Shown one piece after another: positions 17,443-28,470 of a stretch of DNA of 64,000 nucleotides. The notes beneath the pieces are model-generated. The model did no database searches. It saw only the letters and a program-made list of their open reading frames with translations, and was not told the origin of the DNA. The position numbers were made by a program, and so were the translations under genes. The DNA is from Methylobacterium sp. Leaf108. Its GTDB lineage: Bacteria; Pseudomonadota; Alphaproteobacteria; Rhizobiales; Beijerinckiaceae. Location of the stretch: the NCBI RefSeq assembly GCF_001423265.1, contig NZ_LMND01000031.1, forward strand, positions 125,797 to 189,796. The letters run 5' to 3'. Within the stretch, counting starts at the first letter, position 1; every line of letters begins with the position of its first letter.

Positions 17443-20400
17443 GTGTCGATCAAAGCCGCCCTGCACCACGTCACCCACTACACCTACGACCGGCCGATCG
17501 CGCTGGGGCCACAGGTGGTGCGGCTGCGTCCGGCGCCGCACACCCGCACCAAGGTGCCGGCCTATTCGCTCACGGTGACGCCCGAGAACCACTTCATCAA
17601 CTGGCAGCAGGACCCCAACGGCAACTGGCTCGCCCGGCTGGTGTTTCCCGAGAAGACCACCGAACTGAAGATCCAGGTCGACCTCACCGCCGACATGGCG
17701 GTGATCAACCCGTTCGACTTCTTCGTGGAGGAGTACGCCCAGACCCGGCCGTTCGCCTACGAGGCCGACCTCACCGCCGAGCTGAAGCCCTACCTCGTCA
17801 CCGACGACGCCACCGGCCCCGAGATCGACGCCTTCCTGACCCGGCTGCCGACGGAGACCAACACCGTCCTGTTCCTGGTGGCGCTCAACGCGCAGATCGC
17901 CGCCGAGGTCGCCTACGGCGTGCGGATGGAGCCGGGCGTCCAGACGCCGGCCGAGACCCTGACCCTCAAGAGCGGCTCGTGCCGCGACTCCGCCTGGCTG
18001 CTGGTGCAGGTGCTGCGCCGCCTCGGCATGGCGGCCCGCTTCGTCTCCGGCTACCTGATCCAGCTCATTCCCGACACCACCGCCGTCGACGGGCCGGTCG
18101 GCACCTCCACCGATTTCACCGACCTCCACGCCTGGGCCGAGGTCTACCTGCCGGGTGCCGGCTGGATCGGGCTCGACGCCACCTCCGGCCTCCTGTGCGG
18201 CGAGGGCCACATCCCCCTGGCGGCGACCCCGCACTACCAGTCGGCGGCCCCGATCTCGGGCCTGGCCGAGCCGGCCGGGGTGACCTTCGGCTTCGAGATG
18301 AACGTGACCCGCGTGGCGGAGGCGCCGCGCATCACCAAGCCGTTCTCGGACGCGGTCTGGACCGCGATGGATGCGCTGGGCGAGCGCATCGACGCCGACC
18401 TCCTGGCCCAGGACGTACGCCTGACCATGGGCGGCGAGCCGACCTTCGTCTCCATCGACGACTTCGAATCCGCCGAATGGAACGCCTCCGCCGTGGGGCC
18501 GACCAAGCGGGGCCTCGCCGACAAGCTGATCCGGCGCCTGCGCACCCGGTTCGCGCCCGGCGGCATGCTGCACTACGGCCAGGGCAAGTGGTATCCCGGC
18601 GAGAGCCTGCCGCGCTGGGCCTTCGCCCTGTTCTGGCGCAAGGACGGGCAGCCGATCTGGCGCGACGCCGACCTGATCGCCTCCGAGACCGGCCCGCGCG
18701 ACGCCGACATCCAAAAGGCCAAGGCCCTCATCGACGGGCTCGCGGGCAAGCTCGGCCTGTCGGCCTACGTGCTCCCGGCCTACGAGGACCCGGTCTACTG
18801 GCAGGAGAAGAAGGACGAACTGCCGGTCAACGTCACCACCTCGGACCCGAAGTTCCCCAACCCCGAGACCAACGCCCGCATGAAGCGGGTGTTCGAGCGG
18901 GGCCTGGGCGAGCCCACCGGGTTCGCCCTTCCGCTGGCGAGCCTCGCCCTGGGGGAGGACGACGCCCGGCGCTGGATCTCGGAGGCCTGGGAGTTCCGGC
19001 GCGGCCACGCCTTCCTCACGCCGGGCGATTCCCCGGCGGGCTACCGCCTGCCGCTGTCCTCGCTCCCCTACGTGCCGCCCGAGCACTATCCCTACTACCA
19101 GCCGCAGGACCCGCTCGAAGAGCGTGGGGCGCTGCCCGGGGCGGCGCCGGCCACGACGACGGCCAACGGCTCGGGCGTCACCGGGGTGGCGGTGCGTACC
19201 GCCCTGGCCATCGAGCCGCGCGAGGGCGTGCTGCACGTCTTCATGCCGCCCCTCGAACGGGTGGACGAGTACCTGGAACTGCTCGGCCACCTCGAGGCCG
19301 TGGCCACCGACCTCGGCCAGCCCCTGCACATCGAGGGCTACGAGCCGCCGTTCGATCCGCGCATCGGGGTCATCAAGGTCACGCCCGATCCCGGCGTGAT
19401 CGAGGTCAACGTGCACCCCGCCGCCAGCTGGCGCGAGGCCGTCGCCATCACCACCGACCTCTACGAGGAGGCCCGCCAGATCCGGCTCGGCGCCCAGAAG
19501 TTCATGATCGACGGGCGCCACACCGGCACCGGCGGCGGCAACCACGTGGTGCTCGGCGGCGCCACGCCGGCGGATTCGCCGTTCCTGCGCCGGCCCGACC
19601 TCCTCAAGAGCCTGGTGCTGTACTGGCAGCGCCACCCCTCGCTCTCGTACCTGTTCGCCGGCCTCTACATCGGTCCCACCAGCCAGGCCCCGCGCATGGA
19701 CGAGGCCCGCCACGACGGGCTCTACGAACTCGAGATCGCGCTGGCCCAGGTGCCCAAGCCCGACGAGCCCAACATCCCGCGCTGGCTCGTGGACCGCATC
19801 TTCCGCAACATCCTGGTGGACGTCACCGGCAACACCCACCGCTCCGAGATCTGCATCGACAAGCTGTACTCGCCGGACGGGCCGACGGGGCGCCTCGGGC
19901 TGCTCGAGTTCCGCTCCTTCGAGATGCCGCCGGACCCGCGCATGAGCCTGGCGCAGCAGCTCCTCCTGCGCGCCATCGTGGCCTGGGCCTGGCGCGAGCC
20001 GCAAGGTGGCGGCTGCGTCCGCTGGGGCACTGGGCTGCACGACCGCTTCATGCTGCCCCACTTCCTCTGGAGCGACTTCCTCGGCGTCCTCGCGGACCTG
20101 CGCGAGGCCGGCTACGACTTCGACCCGGCCGCCTTCCAGGCGCAGTTCGAGTTCCGCTTCCCCGTGTTCGGCAGCATCGAGCAGGGCGGCGTGAGCCTCG
20201 AACTGCGCCAGGCCCTGGAGCCCTGGCACGTGCTCGGCGAAGAGGGCGCCATCGGCGGCACCGTGCGCTACGTCGATTCCTCGGTGGAGCGCCTGCAGGT
20301 GAAGGCCACCGGCTTCGTGCCCGGCCGCCACGTCATCGCCTGCAACGGCCGGCGCCTGCCGATGACCTCCACCGGGGTCTCCGGCGAGGCCGTGGCGGGC

Positions 20401-20706
20401 CTGCGCTTCAAGGCCTGGCAACCGGCCTCGTCGATGCACCCGACGATTCCGGCCCATTCGCCCCTCACCATCGACATCCTCGATGCGTGGAGCGGGCGTT
20501 CGCTCGGCGGCTGCCGCTACCACGTCAGCCATCCGGGCGGGCGCAACTACGAGACCTTCCCGGTCAACACCTACGAGGCCGAGGGGCGGCGCCTCGCACG
20601 GTTCCAGGCGCACGGCCACACCCCCGGCAAGGTCGCGATGCCGCCCGAGGAGGGCAGCCGCGAGTTCCCCATGACCCTCGACATGCGGGTTCCGGCCCCG
20701 ACATGA
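17443..20706 (+). CDS. Transglutaminase-DUF2126 fusion protein (predicted peptide amidation system)
   Basis: 1087 residues from a GTG start. Residues ~1-300 are a bacterial transglutaminase-like unit with the papain-type triad C180 (SGSCRDSAW), H229 (DLHAWAEVY) and D245 (GLDATSG). The remainder (about 310-1087) is the DUF2126 domain, which comparative work on amidoligases groups with peptide-modifying systems; [17 protein letters not shown] near residue 690 is typical. The product should act with the ATP-grasp protein next door, possibly making or cleaving isopeptide bonds; the substrate is unknown. The stop overlaps the next start as ATGA. Length is normal for the family. No signal peptide. 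Confidence 0.9.
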   Translation: MSIKAALHHVTHYTYDRPIALGPQVVRLRPAPHTRTKVPAYSLTVTPENHFINWQQDPNGNWLARLVFPEKTTELKIQVDLTADMAVINPFDFFVEEYAQTRPFAYEADLTAELKPYLVTDDATGPEIDAFLTRLPTETNTVLFLVALNAQIAAEVAYGVRMEPGVQTPAETLTLKSGSCRDSAWLLVQVLRRLGMAARFVSGYLIQLIPDTTAVDGPVGTSTDFTDLHAWAEVYLPGAGWIGLDATSGLLCGEGHIPLAATPHYQSAAPISGLAEPAGVTFGFEMNVTRVAEAPRITKPFSDAVWTAMDALGERIDADLLAQDVRLTMGGEPTFVSIDDFESAEWNASAVGPTKRGLADKLIRRLRTRFAPGGMLHYGQGKWYPGESLPRWAFALFWRKDGQPIWRDADLIASETGPRDADIQKAKALIDGLAGKLGLSAYVLPAYEDPVYWQEKKDELPVNVTTSDPKFPNPETNARMKRVFERGLGEPTGFALPLASLALGEDDARRWISEAWEFRRGHAFLTPGDSPAGYRLPLSSLPYVPPEHYPYYQPQDPLEERGALPGAAPATTTANGSGVTGVAVRTALAIEPREGVLHVFMPPLERVDEYLELLGHLEAVATDLGQPLHIEGYEPPFDPRIGVIKVTPDPGVIEVNVHPAASWREAVAITTDLYEEARQIRLGAQKFMIDGRHTGTGGGNHVVLGGATPADSPFLRRPDLLKSLVLYWQRHPSLSYLFAGLYIGPTSQAPRMDEARHDGLYELEIALAQVPKPDEPNIPRWLVDRIFRNILVDVTGNTHRSEICIDKLYSPDGPTGRLGLLEFRSFEMPPDPRMSLAQQLLLRAIVAWAWREPQGGGCVRWGTGLHDRFMLPHFLWSDFLGVLADLREAGYDFDPAAFQAQFEFRFPVFGSIEQGGVSLELRQALEPWHVLGEEGAIGGTVRYVDSSVERLQVKATGFVPGRHVIACNGRRLPMTSTGVSGEAVAGLRFKAWQPASSMHPTIPAHSPLTIDILDAWSGRSLGGCRYHVSHPGGRNYETFPVNTYEAEGRRLARFQAHGHTPGKVAMPPEEGSREFPMTLDMRVPAPT

Positions 20707-23222
20707 CACCGCCCTCGGGATCGGCGCACGAGACACCGAGCCAGCGCATCGCCCGCTGGACGGCCGGCTACCGGCCGCACGCGGGCGTGCCGGACGAGTT
20801 CATGGACGACCAGGGCCGGGTGAAGGGGGCCTGGCCGCGGGTGCTCGACCGCCTCGGCGCCATGGACGAATCCGAGATCGGCGCCCGCTTCGCCTCCGCC
20901 GAGCGCCACATCCGCGATGCCGGGGTCTCCTACCGGATCTACGGCGACCAGCGCGACCACGCCTGGCCGCTGGGCTCGATGCCGCTGGTGATCGAGGAGG
21001 ACGAGTGGCGCTCCTTGAGCGAGGGCATCGTCGAGCGCGCCGGCCTGATGGAATGGGTGCTCTCCGACATCTACGGCGCCGGCAGCCTGGTGGCGCAGGG
21101 CCTGCTCCCCGCCGCCGCGGTGGCCGGCAGCCCCGAGTTCCTGCGGCCGCTCCACGGCGTCGCGCCGCCGGGCGGGCGCTGGCTCAAGCTCTACGCCGCC
21201 GACATCGGCCGCGGCCCCGACGGGCGCTGGCGGGTGCTCGCCGACCGGACGCAGTCTCCCTCCGGCCCGGGCTACGCCCTGGAGAACCGGCTTGTGCTCA
21301 CCCGCGCCTTCCCCGACCTCTACACCGACCTCCACGTCGAGCGGCTGGCGAGCTTCTTCCAGGCGTTTCGCGAGGGCCTGGCGGTGGGGGCCCAGCGCAG
21401 CGATCCGCGCATCTGCCTGCTGACCTCCGGGCCGATGAGCTCGACCTACGTCGAGCAGGCGGCGCTGGCGCGCTACCTCGGGCTGCTGCTGGTGGAGGGC
21501 GACGACCTCGTCACCCAGGACGGGGTGCTGCACGTGCGCACCGTCTCGGGCCTCAAGCGAGCCGACGTCCTGTGGCGGCGGATCGATTCCGACTACATGG
21601 ACCCCCTCGAACTCAACCCGGCCTCGCGGCTGGGGGTGCCCGGGCTGGTCGAAGCCCTGCGCGGGGGCCACCTGGTCGTGGGCAACATGCCGGGCTCGGG
21701 CATCCTCGAGTCGGGCGCGCTCTCGCCCTACCTCGGCGGCATCGCCCGGCACGTGCTCGGGCACGGCCTGTCGCTGCCGGGGCCGCGCTCGTGGTGGTGC
21801 GGCGATCCCGACGCCCTCGCCCATGTCCGCGACCACCTCGATGGCCTCACCCTCCGCCCGGTGGCGACCCCCGGCAAGGGCATGGCCCGCGACGCCATCC
21901 TCGGCCCCCACGCGCTGGAGGCCGAGCGCGAGCGCCTGGTCTCGGCCCTGCGCGACCGGCCGTTCGACTTCATCGCAGAGGAAGCGGCGCCCCTCTCCAC
22001 CACCCCCGGCTGGGAGCGGGGCCCGGGCGGGCTGCGCCTGGTGCCGCGCCCGTTCGTGATGCGGGTGTTCGCGGCCGCCACCCCCGAGGGCTGGCGCGTC
22101 ATGCCCGGCGGGTTCTGCCGCATCTCCGAACGGCCGGACGTCGCCCCCATCGAGATGCGGGCGGGCATCAAGTCGGCGGACGTGTGGGTCCTGTCGAACC
22201 GGCCGGTGGAATCGGTCTCGCTGATCCAGCAGGGCGCGCCCCGTGTGCGGCGCATCGCCGGGCACCTGCCGTCGCGGGCGGCCGACAACCTGTTCTGGTT
22301 CGGTCGCTACGTCGAGCGCGCCGAGATCGTGATCCGCCTCGTCATCGCGCATCTGGGCAGCGTCGGCGACGCGGTGGTGGCGGATCTGGCCGGCGACGCC
22401 AAGGCGCCCACCGCCCTGCGCATCCGGGCGCTCCTCGACGAATGGGGCGCCATCAGCGCGCCCGACCTGCCCACCGTCGCCATCGCCCGCGAGGCCCTGT
22501 GCGGTCGCAAGACCCACGGCTCGGCCCTGGCGCACGGGCTGTCGGCGCGGGACAACGCCGCCTCCCTGCGCGAGCGCCTCTCCAGCGAGGCCTGGCGGGT
22601 GCTCACGGACCTGCGCGACGCCCTCGACCACGACGACGGCGAGGCGCGCTCGGAGGCGGAGCTGCTCGGCCTCGCCGAGCGGGCGCTCAGCCACATCGCC
22701 GCCCTCTCGGGGCTGGCCGGCGAGAACATGAACCGCACCGCCGGCTGGCACTTCGTCGACCTCGGCCGGCGCATCGAGCGGGCGATCAACACCAGCGCCC
22801 TGGCGGTGCGGTTCGCCGGCGACGAGGCGGGGGCCGAGGACCTGGCGGTGATGCTGTCGCTGTGCGACTCGCATATCACCTACGGCGCGCGCTACATGCA
22901 CGGCGTCGCCCTCGATCCGGTGCGGGACATGGTGCTGCTCGACGCCTTCAACCCCCGCTCGGTGGCCTTCCAGATCGAGGCGATCGTGCGCCACCTCGAC
23001 GAGTTGCCGGCCCTGCGCGCCGACGGCCTGCCCGAGCCGCACCGGCGCCTCGCCCTGCAGCTGCGGGCCGAGTTCTCCACCGGCGAGGCGGTGGACTTCG
23101 AGAGCGCGACGCTGGCCCGCCTGGAGGCCTCGTTCGAGAGCCTGGCCGACGCCATCGCCGGGCGCTACTTCCCCAACGGCCCGCATGCCCTGCGGCCCGA
23201 GAAGCTGATGGGGCTCGCGTGA
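20703..23222 (+). CDS. Circularly permuted ATP-grasp protein fused to alpha-E domain
   Basis: 839 residues. Residues ~1-510 are the circularly permuted type-2 ATP-grasp (DUF404/DUF407) ligase unit, and residues ~520-839 are the alpha-E (DUF403) helical domain, starting with the conserved [13 protein letters not shown]. In many genomes these are separate genes; here they are fused. ATP-grasp members of this type are predicted to make amide bonds to peptides, which suits pairing with two transglutaminase-like proteins. The ATG at 20703 overlaps the upstream stop (ATGA), and the stop overlaps the following GTG (GTGA), so all three should be made in fixed ratio. Substrate unknown. Confidence 0.9.
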   Translation: MTPPSGSAHETPSQRIARWTAGYRPHAGVPDEFMDDQGRVKGAWPRVLDRLGAMDESEIGARFASAERHIRDAGVSYRIYGDQRDHAWPLGSMPLVIEEDEWRSLSEGIVERAGLMEWVLSDIYGAGSLVAQGLLPAAAVAGSPEFLRPLHGVAPPGGRWLKLYAADIGRGPDGRWRVLADRTQSPSGPGYALENRLVLTRAFPDLYTDLHVERLASFFQAFREGLAVGAQRSDPRICLLTSGPMSSTYVEQAALARYLGLLLVEGDDLVTQDGVLHVRTVSGLKRADVLWRRIDSDYMDPLELNPASRLGVPGLVEALRGGHLVVGNMPGSGILESGALSPYLGGIARHVLGHGLSLPGPRSWWCGDPDALAHVRDHLDGLTLRPVATPGKGMARDAILGPHALEAERERLVSALRDRPFDFIAEEAAPLSTTPGWERGPGGLRLVPRPFVMRVFAAATPEGWRVMPGGFCRISERPDVAPIEMRAGIKSADVWVLSNRPVESVSLIQQGAPRVRRIAGHLPSRAADNLFWFGRYVERAEIVIRLVIAHLGSVGDAVVADLAGDAKAPTALRIRALLDEWGAISAPDLPTVAIAREALCGRKTHGSALAHGLSARDNAASLRERLSSEAWRVLTDLRDALDHDDGEARSEAELLGLAERALSHIAALSGLAGENMNRTAGWHFVDLGRRIERAINTSALAVRFAGDEAGAEDLAVMLSLCDSHITYGARYMHGVALDPVRDMVLLDAFNPRSVAFQIEAIVRHLDELPALRADGLPEPHRRLALQLRAEFSTGEAVDFESATLARLEASFESLADAIAGRYFPNGPHALRPEKLMGLA

Positions 23223-24151
23223 TCTACACGCTGCGCCACCTCACCCGCTATCGCTACGGCAAGCCGGTCCGCTTCGCCCGCTGCGCCCTGCGCCTGCGGC
23301 CCCAGGACGGCGACGGCCAGCGGGTGCTGGAGAGCACCCTCACGATCTCACCGACCCCGCGCACCCGCATCGTGCGGCGCGACTACTTCGGCCTGGAGAC
23401 CGAGGCGGTGACCATCGACGCGGTCCACAGCGAACTGCGGGTCGAGGCCCTGTCGCGGGTGCTGGTGGAGCGACCGGCCCTGCCCGAGCCCGAATCCGGC
23501 CCGAGCTGGGAGGAGGTCCGCCTGTCCGCCCTGGCGTCGCGGTCGCTGGCGCCCGAGGCGCCGATACACTTCCTGTTCCCGAGCGTGCGGGTGCCCCTGG
23601 TGGCGGAGGTGACCGACTACGCCCGCGCCAGCTTCCCGCCCGGCCGCAGCGCCTACGGCGGCGCCTTCGACCTGATGATGCGCATCCGGGCCGATTTCCG
23701 GTTCGATTCCAAGGCCACCACCGTGCAGACCCCCCTGGCGGAATCCTTCGCCCTGCGCGCCGGCGTCTGCCAGGACTTCGCCCACATCATGATCGCGGCC
23801 CTGCGCGGCCTCGGCCTGCCGGCGGCCTACGTCAGCGGCTACCTGCGCACCATCCCGCCGCCGGGCCGGCCGCGCCTGCGCGGGGCGGACGCCAGCCACG
23901 CCTGGGTCGCGGTCTGGTGCGGGCAGGGCTGGATCGGCCTCGACCCCACCAACGGCATCGGCGTGCGCGACGACCACATCCTGGTGGCGCGCGGCCGCGA
24001 CTACACCGACGTCTCCCCCATCGACGGCATCGTCTCCTCCTCCGGCTCGCAGAAGCTGCGGGTGGAGGTGGACGTGATCCCCGAGGGCGAGGCGATGCCG
24101 CCCGAGGTCGCGGAGTTCGAACGGGCCGAGCCCGAGGCCGCCACGGCCTGA
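23219..24151 (+). CDS. Transglutaminase-like cysteine protease-fold protein
   Basis: 310 residues starting at GTG 23219 (GTGA overlap). The N-terminal ~90 residues are the bacterial transglutaminase-like N-terminal domain (YTLRHLTRYRYGKPVRF). The core has C184 (RAGVCQDFAH), H227 (ASHAWVAVW) and D242 (GLDPTNG), a complete triad. It is the third gene of the coupled trio. The short protein and the long DUF2126 fusion share the same transglutaminase unit, so the cassette encodes two such enzymes, perhaps one to join and one to cut. Cytoplasmic; no signal peptide. Confidence 0.9.
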   Translation: MIYTLRHLTRYRYGKPVRFARCALRLRPQDGDGQRVLESTLTISPTPRTRIVRRDYFGLETEAVTIDAVHSELRVEALSRVLVERPALPEPESGPSWEEVRLSALASRSLAPEAPIHFLFPSVRVPLVAEVTDYARASFPPGRSAYGGAFDLMMRIRADFRFDSKATTVQTPLAESFALRAGVCQDFAHIMIAALRGLGLPAAYVSGYLRTIPPPGRPRLRGADASHAWVAVWCGQGWIGLDPTNGIGVRDDHILVARGRDYTDVSPIDGIVSSSGSQKLRVEVDVIPEGEAMPPEVAEFERAEPEAATA

Positions 24152-24375
24152 CCCGGGCGAGTCCACCTCCGCTTCGCAGGATCGCCGGCCGACGGCGGTC
24201 GCCCCGCCCGGGAAACCGGAGTGTCCGGGCTCATCCTCATAAGCTTCGACGACGGCACCTGGTCGGACCGTGGACCGACCTGGAATTGGAATTCCTATAC
24301 CTTTCGTGCATGCTCCGGCGCATCGGGCCGGCCCGCCAGGAACAATAAGGCGGGACGCTCGGCCGTGGAGGAAAC

Positions 24376-26538
24376 ATGAACGAGATCGTCAAGCCCGACT
24401 CGCTGCTCGTCGCCCAGGCCGAGAGCCTGACCGAGACCTTCTTCGGCGGCTGCCCGCACGACTGTCCCGACACCTGCTCGATGCTGTTCGAGGTGAAGGA
24501 TGGCGAGCTCCTGAGCGTACGCGGCAACCCGGACCATCCGATGACCCGCGGCGGCCTGTGCGTGAAGCTCAAGGACTACGAGAAGCGCCACTACCATCCC
24601 GATCGTCTGCTCTACCCGATGAAGCGGGTCGGCCCGAAGGGCTCGAAGCAGTTCGAGCGCATCACCTGGGACGAGGCCCTCGACACGATCGTCACGCGCT
24701 GGAAGGGCATCGTCGACCAGTACGGCCCCGAGGCCATCGCCCCCTACAGCTACCTCGGCAACCAGGGCCTCGTGCACGGGCTGAACGGCGGCGACGCCTT
24801 CTTCAACCGCCTGGGCGCCACGGTGACCGAGCGCACCTTCTGCGGCGAGGGCTCGTGCACGGCCTGGCTGCTCACGGTCGGCCCCACCGCGGGCCTCGAC
24901 CCGGACAGCTACATCCACTCCAAATACATCGTGATCTGGGCCTGCAACTCGGTCAGCACCAACCTGCACCATTGGGCCATCGTCAAGGACGCCCAGAAAA
25001 AGGGCGCCAAGGTCGTCGTGATCGATGCCTACGCCTCGCGCACCGCCAAGGCCGCCGACTGGCACATCGCGCCCAAGCCCGGCACCGACGGCGCGCTCGC
25101 CATGGCGCTGATCAACTCCATCATCGAACAGGGCCTCGTCGACCAGGACTACGTCGACAACTACACGGTCGGTTTCGAGGACCTGAAGGAGCGTGCCGCT
25201 CCGCGTACGCCGGAATGGGCCGCCGAGATCACCGGCATCCCGGCCGAGGACATCCGCACGCTCGCCCGCGAGATGGCCACTGAGCAGCCCGTGGGCATCC
25301 GCATGGGCGTGGCGCTGGAGCGGCACTACGGCGGCGGCCAGACCATCCGGGCGGTGTCCTCGATCCCGGCGCTGACCGGCGCCTGGCGCCACGTCGGCGG
25401 CGGCGTCACGCAGTTCGGCGTCTGGGAGCACCCCTACAAGTTCGACGTGATGTGCCGGCCCGACCTGATCCCGGAAGGCACCCGGGTCGTCTCGAACCTG
25501 CAGATCGGACGCGCGCTCACCGGCGAATTGCAGCTCGACCCGCCGATCATGTCGATGATGTGCTGGAACTCGAACCCGGTCACGCAGGCGCCCGAGACCG
25601 ACAAGATCGTCGCCGGGCTGATGCGCGAGGACCTGTTCATGGTCTCGGCCGAGCACTTCGTCTCGGACACCGCAGCCTACGCCGACATCCTGCTCCCCGC
25701 CACGATGGGCGCGGAGATGGAGGACATGATCCTGTCCTGGGGCCACCTCTACCTGACCTACAACACCAAGTGCGCCGAGGCGCCGGGGGAGGCCATCCCC
25801 AACAACGAGATCTTCCGGCGGCTGGCCGCCCGGCTCGGCTTCGAGGAGGAGAACTTCAAGTGGACCGACACGGAGTGCCTGGAGCACTACGTGGACTGGA
25901 ACGCGCCGGCCTGCGAGGGCATCGATCTCCAGTACATGCGCGAGAACGGCTTCGCCCGACTCAAGGTCGGCACGCCGGACGACCGGGCGCCGCACCGGGA
26001 AGGCAACTTCCCGACGCCCACCGGCAAGTGCATGCTCAAGGTCGAGGGCGCCACGAACTTCGTCGCCCCGCCGTTCCGGCAGATGTACGAGGGCTTCCAG
26101 CCCGGCGAGGCGCTCGACCCGCTGCCCGACTACCTCGGCCCCCGCGAGTCCCACGCGAACGATCCGGAGCTCGCCAGGCGCTTCCCGCTCAACATCGTCT
26201 CGCCGAAAAGCCACTACTTCCTGAACTCCTGCTACGCCAACATGGAGGACAAGCAGAAGGGCCAGGGCGAGCAGTTCGTGATGATCAGTCAAGCCGACGC
26301 CGACGCGCGCGGGATCAGGGACGGCGACCGCGTCCAGGTCGCCAACGACCGCGGCGCCTTCAAGGGCGTGGCGCGCATCACCGAGGACGTCAGGGCCGGC
26401 ATCGTCGTGGCAACGCTGGGCTACTGGCGCCAGCTCAACGACGGCACGGTCAACAGCATCAGCTCGTCGGCCTTCACCGACATGGGCCACGCCCCGTCCT
26501 TCTCCGACAACCTCGTCGAGGTGTCGCGCGCCAACTGA
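24376..26538 (+). CDS. Molybdopterin-dependent oxidoreductase, formate dehydrogenase-like (Fdh4A-like)
   Basis: 720 residues. The N-terminal [4Fe-4S] motif is C26-x3-C30-x3-C34-x27-C62. C156 in FCGEGSC sits where formate dehydrogenases hold the Cys/Sec metal ligand. The C-terminal beta-barrel domain (about 600-720) has DADARGIRDGDRVQVANDRG, typical of MopB proteins. No Tat signal is visible, so it is cytoplasmic. M. extorquens has a fourth formate dehydrogenase with a large subunit of this kind, and this gene resembles it by recall; other MopB oxidoreductases remain possible. GGAGGAAAC precedes the ATG. A hairpin lies after the stop. No second-subunit gene is adjacent. Confidence 0.8.
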   Translation: MNEIVKPDSLLVAQAESLTETFFGGCPHDCPDTCSMLFEVKDGELLSVRGNPDHPMTRGGLCVKLKDYEKRHYHPDRLLYPMKRVGPKGSKQFERITWDEALDTIVTRWKGIVDQYGPEAIAPYSYLGNQGLVHGLNGGDAFFNRLGATVTERTFCGEGSCTAWLLTVGPTAGLDPDSYIHSKYIVIWACNSVSTNLHHWAIVKDAQKKGAKVVVIDAYASRTAKAADWHIAPKPGTDGALAMALINSIIEQGLVDQDYVDNYTVGFEDLKERAAPRTPEWAAEITGIPAEDIRTLAREMATEQPVGIRMGVALERHYGGGQTIRAVSSIPALTGAWRHVGGGVTQFGVWEHPYKFDVMCRPDLIPEGTRVVSNLQIGRALTGELQLDPPIMSMMCWNSNPVTQAPETDKIVAGLMREDLFMVSAEHFVSDTAAYADILLPATMGAEMEDMILSWGHLYLTYNTKCAEAPGEAIPNNEIFRRLAARLGFEEENFKWTDTECLEHYVDWNAPACEGIDLQYMRENGFARLKVGTPDDRAPHREGNFPTPTGKCMLKVEGATNFVAPPFRQMYEGFQPGEALDPLPDYLGPRESHANDPELARRFPLNIVSPKSHYFLNSCYANMEDKQKGQGEQFVMISQADADARGIRDGDRVQVANDRGAFKGVARITEDVRAGIVVATLGYWRQLNDGTVNSISSSAFTDMGHAPSFSDNLVEVSRAN

Positions 26539-26564
26539 GCCCCCGCGGGTCGTCACGACGAGCA

Positions 26565-26586
26565 CAGGCGCCCGAAAGGGCGCCTG
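26565..26586 (+). terminator. Hairpin after the molybdopterin oxidoreductase gene
   Basis: A 9-bp perfect stem CAGGCGCCC/GGGCGCCTG closed by a GAAA tetraloop, 27 bases past the stop. No T-run follows, so it may be a weak terminator or a 3'-end stabiliser. Confidence 0.6.
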
Positions 26587-26680
26587 CTGTCGCGCATGTC
26601 ATGGCGCGACGGCCCTGTGGACTTGTCCCGCAGCCCTCGCTAAGGGCGCGAACGGCGCAGGTCGGCGCCGAGCCGGGAGC

Positions 26681-26953
26681 ATGGCCGTGTTGAGTCCGAG
26701 CGAAGCCGCCGTGCGCGAGGCCATCCTCGCCTTCGTCGCCAGCCGCAATCCCGGCATCGCGCCCGGCGCGGTGACCGGGGCGACCTCCCTCGTCACCAGC
26801 GACGTCCTCGATTCGATCGGGGTGCTCGACCTCCTGATGGAGCTGGGCGAGCGCTTCGACGTGCCCGTGGACGAGGAGAGCTTCGCGCTTCCCAACTTCG
26901 AGAGCGTCGACGCCCTAGCCCGGTCCATCGACGGCAGGCGGGTGCGGGCCTGA
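26681..26953 (+). CDS. Acyl carrier protein, exosortase A-associated type
   Basis: 90 residues of a phosphopantetheine-binding carrier domain. The attachment serine is S45 in DVLDSIGVLDLL. It lies 8 bp before an acyl-CoA ligase gene and is followed by a PLP decarboxylase. This carrier/ligase/decarboxylase set matches the one associated with exosortase A systems, in which an acyl or aminoacyl group is loaded on the carrier for an unknown small molecule. No exosortase or PEP-CTERM protein is in the window. The start uses ATG at 26681, just after GGGAGC. Confidence 0.8.
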   Translation: MAVLSPSEAAVREAILAFVASRNPGIAPGAVTGATSLVTSDVLDSIGVLDLLMELGERFDVPVDEESFALPNFESVDALARSIDGRRVRA

Positions 26954-26961
26954 CCACCGGC

Positions 26962-28470
26962 ATGGCCGTCCCACGCCTGCTGCACCACCTCCTCGACGGT
27001 CCGCCCTGCGCGGGCGGGCGCGAGGCCATCGTCGATGGCGCCGACCGCGTGAGCTACGACGCCCTGCGCGGCCGGGTGACGGTTCTGGCCGACCGCCTGA
27101 GGACGGCGGGGGTGGGGGCGGGTGACCGGGTCGGGATCCTCCTGCCGAAATCGGCGGCGGAATGTGCCGCGATCTTCGCCGTGAGCCTCGCGGGCGGGGT
27201 CGTTGTGCCGATCCATCCGAGCCTGAAGCCGCCCCAGGTCCGGCACATCCTGGACGATTGCGGGGCCGGCGCGCTGGTGAGCGACGCGACCTCCGATCCG
27301 CTGTCCCTCGGGGGCGGCGACCGCCCGGACGACACCGTCCGCGTCTTCGCGCTGGCACCGCGGGACGGCCCGCCTCCTCCGGAAGACCTCGCGGCGATCC
27401 TCTACACCTCCGGCTCCACCGGGTTGCCCAAGGGGGTGATGCTCAGCCACGCCAACCTCCTGGCCGGCACCCGGATCGTGCGGGGCTACCTCGGGATCGG
27501 GCCCGACGACCGCCTGCTCTCGGTGCTGCCGCTGTCGTTCGACTACGGCCTAAACCAGCTGCTGACGAGCGTGGAGCAGGGGGCCTGCCTCGTGCTGCAC
27601 CGGGTTCGGTTCGGGGATGCGCTGGTGGCGGCGCTGGCCGAACACCGCATCACCGGGCTCGCGGGGGTGCCGACCCTGTGGACGCTCCTGACCCGGGCCG
27701 CCCCCAGCCTCGCCGCCACGGCGCTGCCGCACCTGCGCTACCTCACCAATTCGGGCGGCGCGGTGCCGCCCGAGACCGTGGCCCGCCTGGCCCGGGCCCT
27801 GCCGGACACCGACATCGTCCTGATGTACGGGCTGACGGAAGCCTTCCGCTCGACCTGGCTGCCGCCGGGCGAGGTCGCCCGGCGCCCCGGCTCCATCGGC
27901 CGGGCCATCCCCGAGACGGAGGTCTTCTGCGTCGATGCCCGGGGGCGCCGCACCGGGCCGGGCGAGCCGGGCATCCTGATGCACCGCGGCCCCACCGTGT
28001 CGCTCGGCTACTGGAACCGGCCCGAGGACACCGCGCGGGTGATCGTGCCCGATCCGGACGATCCCGCCGCGCCTCCGGTGTGCCGCTCGGACGACCTCGC
28101 GGTGGTGGACGCCGACGGTTACTTCACCTTCCTCGGCCGGGCCGACGCCCTCATCAAGAGTGCGGGGTTCCGCATCAGCCCCAACGAGGTCGAGGCGGCC
28201 CTGATGGAGACGGGCGCCTTCCGCTCCGTGGCGGTGATCGGCCTGCCCGATCCCGACCTCGGCCAGCGCGTGCATGCGGTGGCGGTGGCGGCGCAGGATG
28301 GGCCCTCGACGCAGGCCGCGATGACGCGGGTGCGGACGCGTCTGGCCCCCCACATGGTGCCCCGCGCCGTCGAGGCGGTGGAGGCGCTGCCCGTCACCCC
28401 CAACGGCAAGGTCGACTACACCCGCCTCGTCGCGGAACGGACCGATCATGCCCCAAGCGACCATGCCTGA
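26962..28470 (+). CDS. AMP-forming acyl-CoA ligase, exosortase A-associated type
   Basis: 502 residues of an ANL-family adenylating enzyme. Motifs in order: A3 core YTSGSTGLPKG (about 146-157), YGLTEAF (about 292), the SDDLAVVDADGYFTFLGR hinge region (about 375-392) and the final TPNGKVDY with the catalytic lysine (about 480). It should adenylate a carboxylate and load it onto the preceding carrier protein. The family matches the 'acyl-CoA ligase, exosortase A system-associated' group by context and sequence. The last 23 bp overlap the decarboxylase gene in another frame, which suggests coupled translation. Substrate unknown. Confidence 0.82.
   Translation: MAVPRLLHHLLDGPPCAGGREAIVDGADRVSYDALRGRVTVLADRLRTAGVGAGDRVGILLPKSAAECAAIFAVSLAGGVVVPIHPSLKPPQVRHILDDCGAGALVSDATSDPLSLGGGDRPDDTVRVFALAPRDGPPPPEDLAAILYTSGSTGLPKGVMLSHANLLAGTRIVRGYLGIGPDDRLLSVLPLSFDYGLNQLLTSVEQGACLVLHRVRFGDALVAALAEHRITGLAGVPTLWTLLTRAAPSLAATALPHLRYLTNSGGAVPPETVARLARALPDTDIVLMYGLTEAFRSTWLPPGEVARRPGSIGRAIPETEVFCVDARGRRTGPGEPGILMHRGPTVSLGYWNRPEDTARVIVPDPDDPAAPPVCRSDDLAVVDADGYFTFLGRADALIKSAGFRISPNEVEAALMETGAFRSVAVIGLPDPDLGQRVHAVAVAAQDGPSTQAAMTRVRTRLAPHMVPRAVEAVEALPVTPNGKVDYTRLVAERTDHAPSDHA

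Noticed and set aside
17314..20736. 1140-residue minus-strand frame across the DUF2126 gene
   Set aside because: Antisense artefact; the plus strand has an intact catalytic triad and ATGA-coupled neighbours.
20571..26565. Long minus-strand frames (871 and 756 residues) over the ATP-grasp and molybdopterin genes
   Set aside because: Antisense of genes with clear motifs; no own ribosome site or domain.
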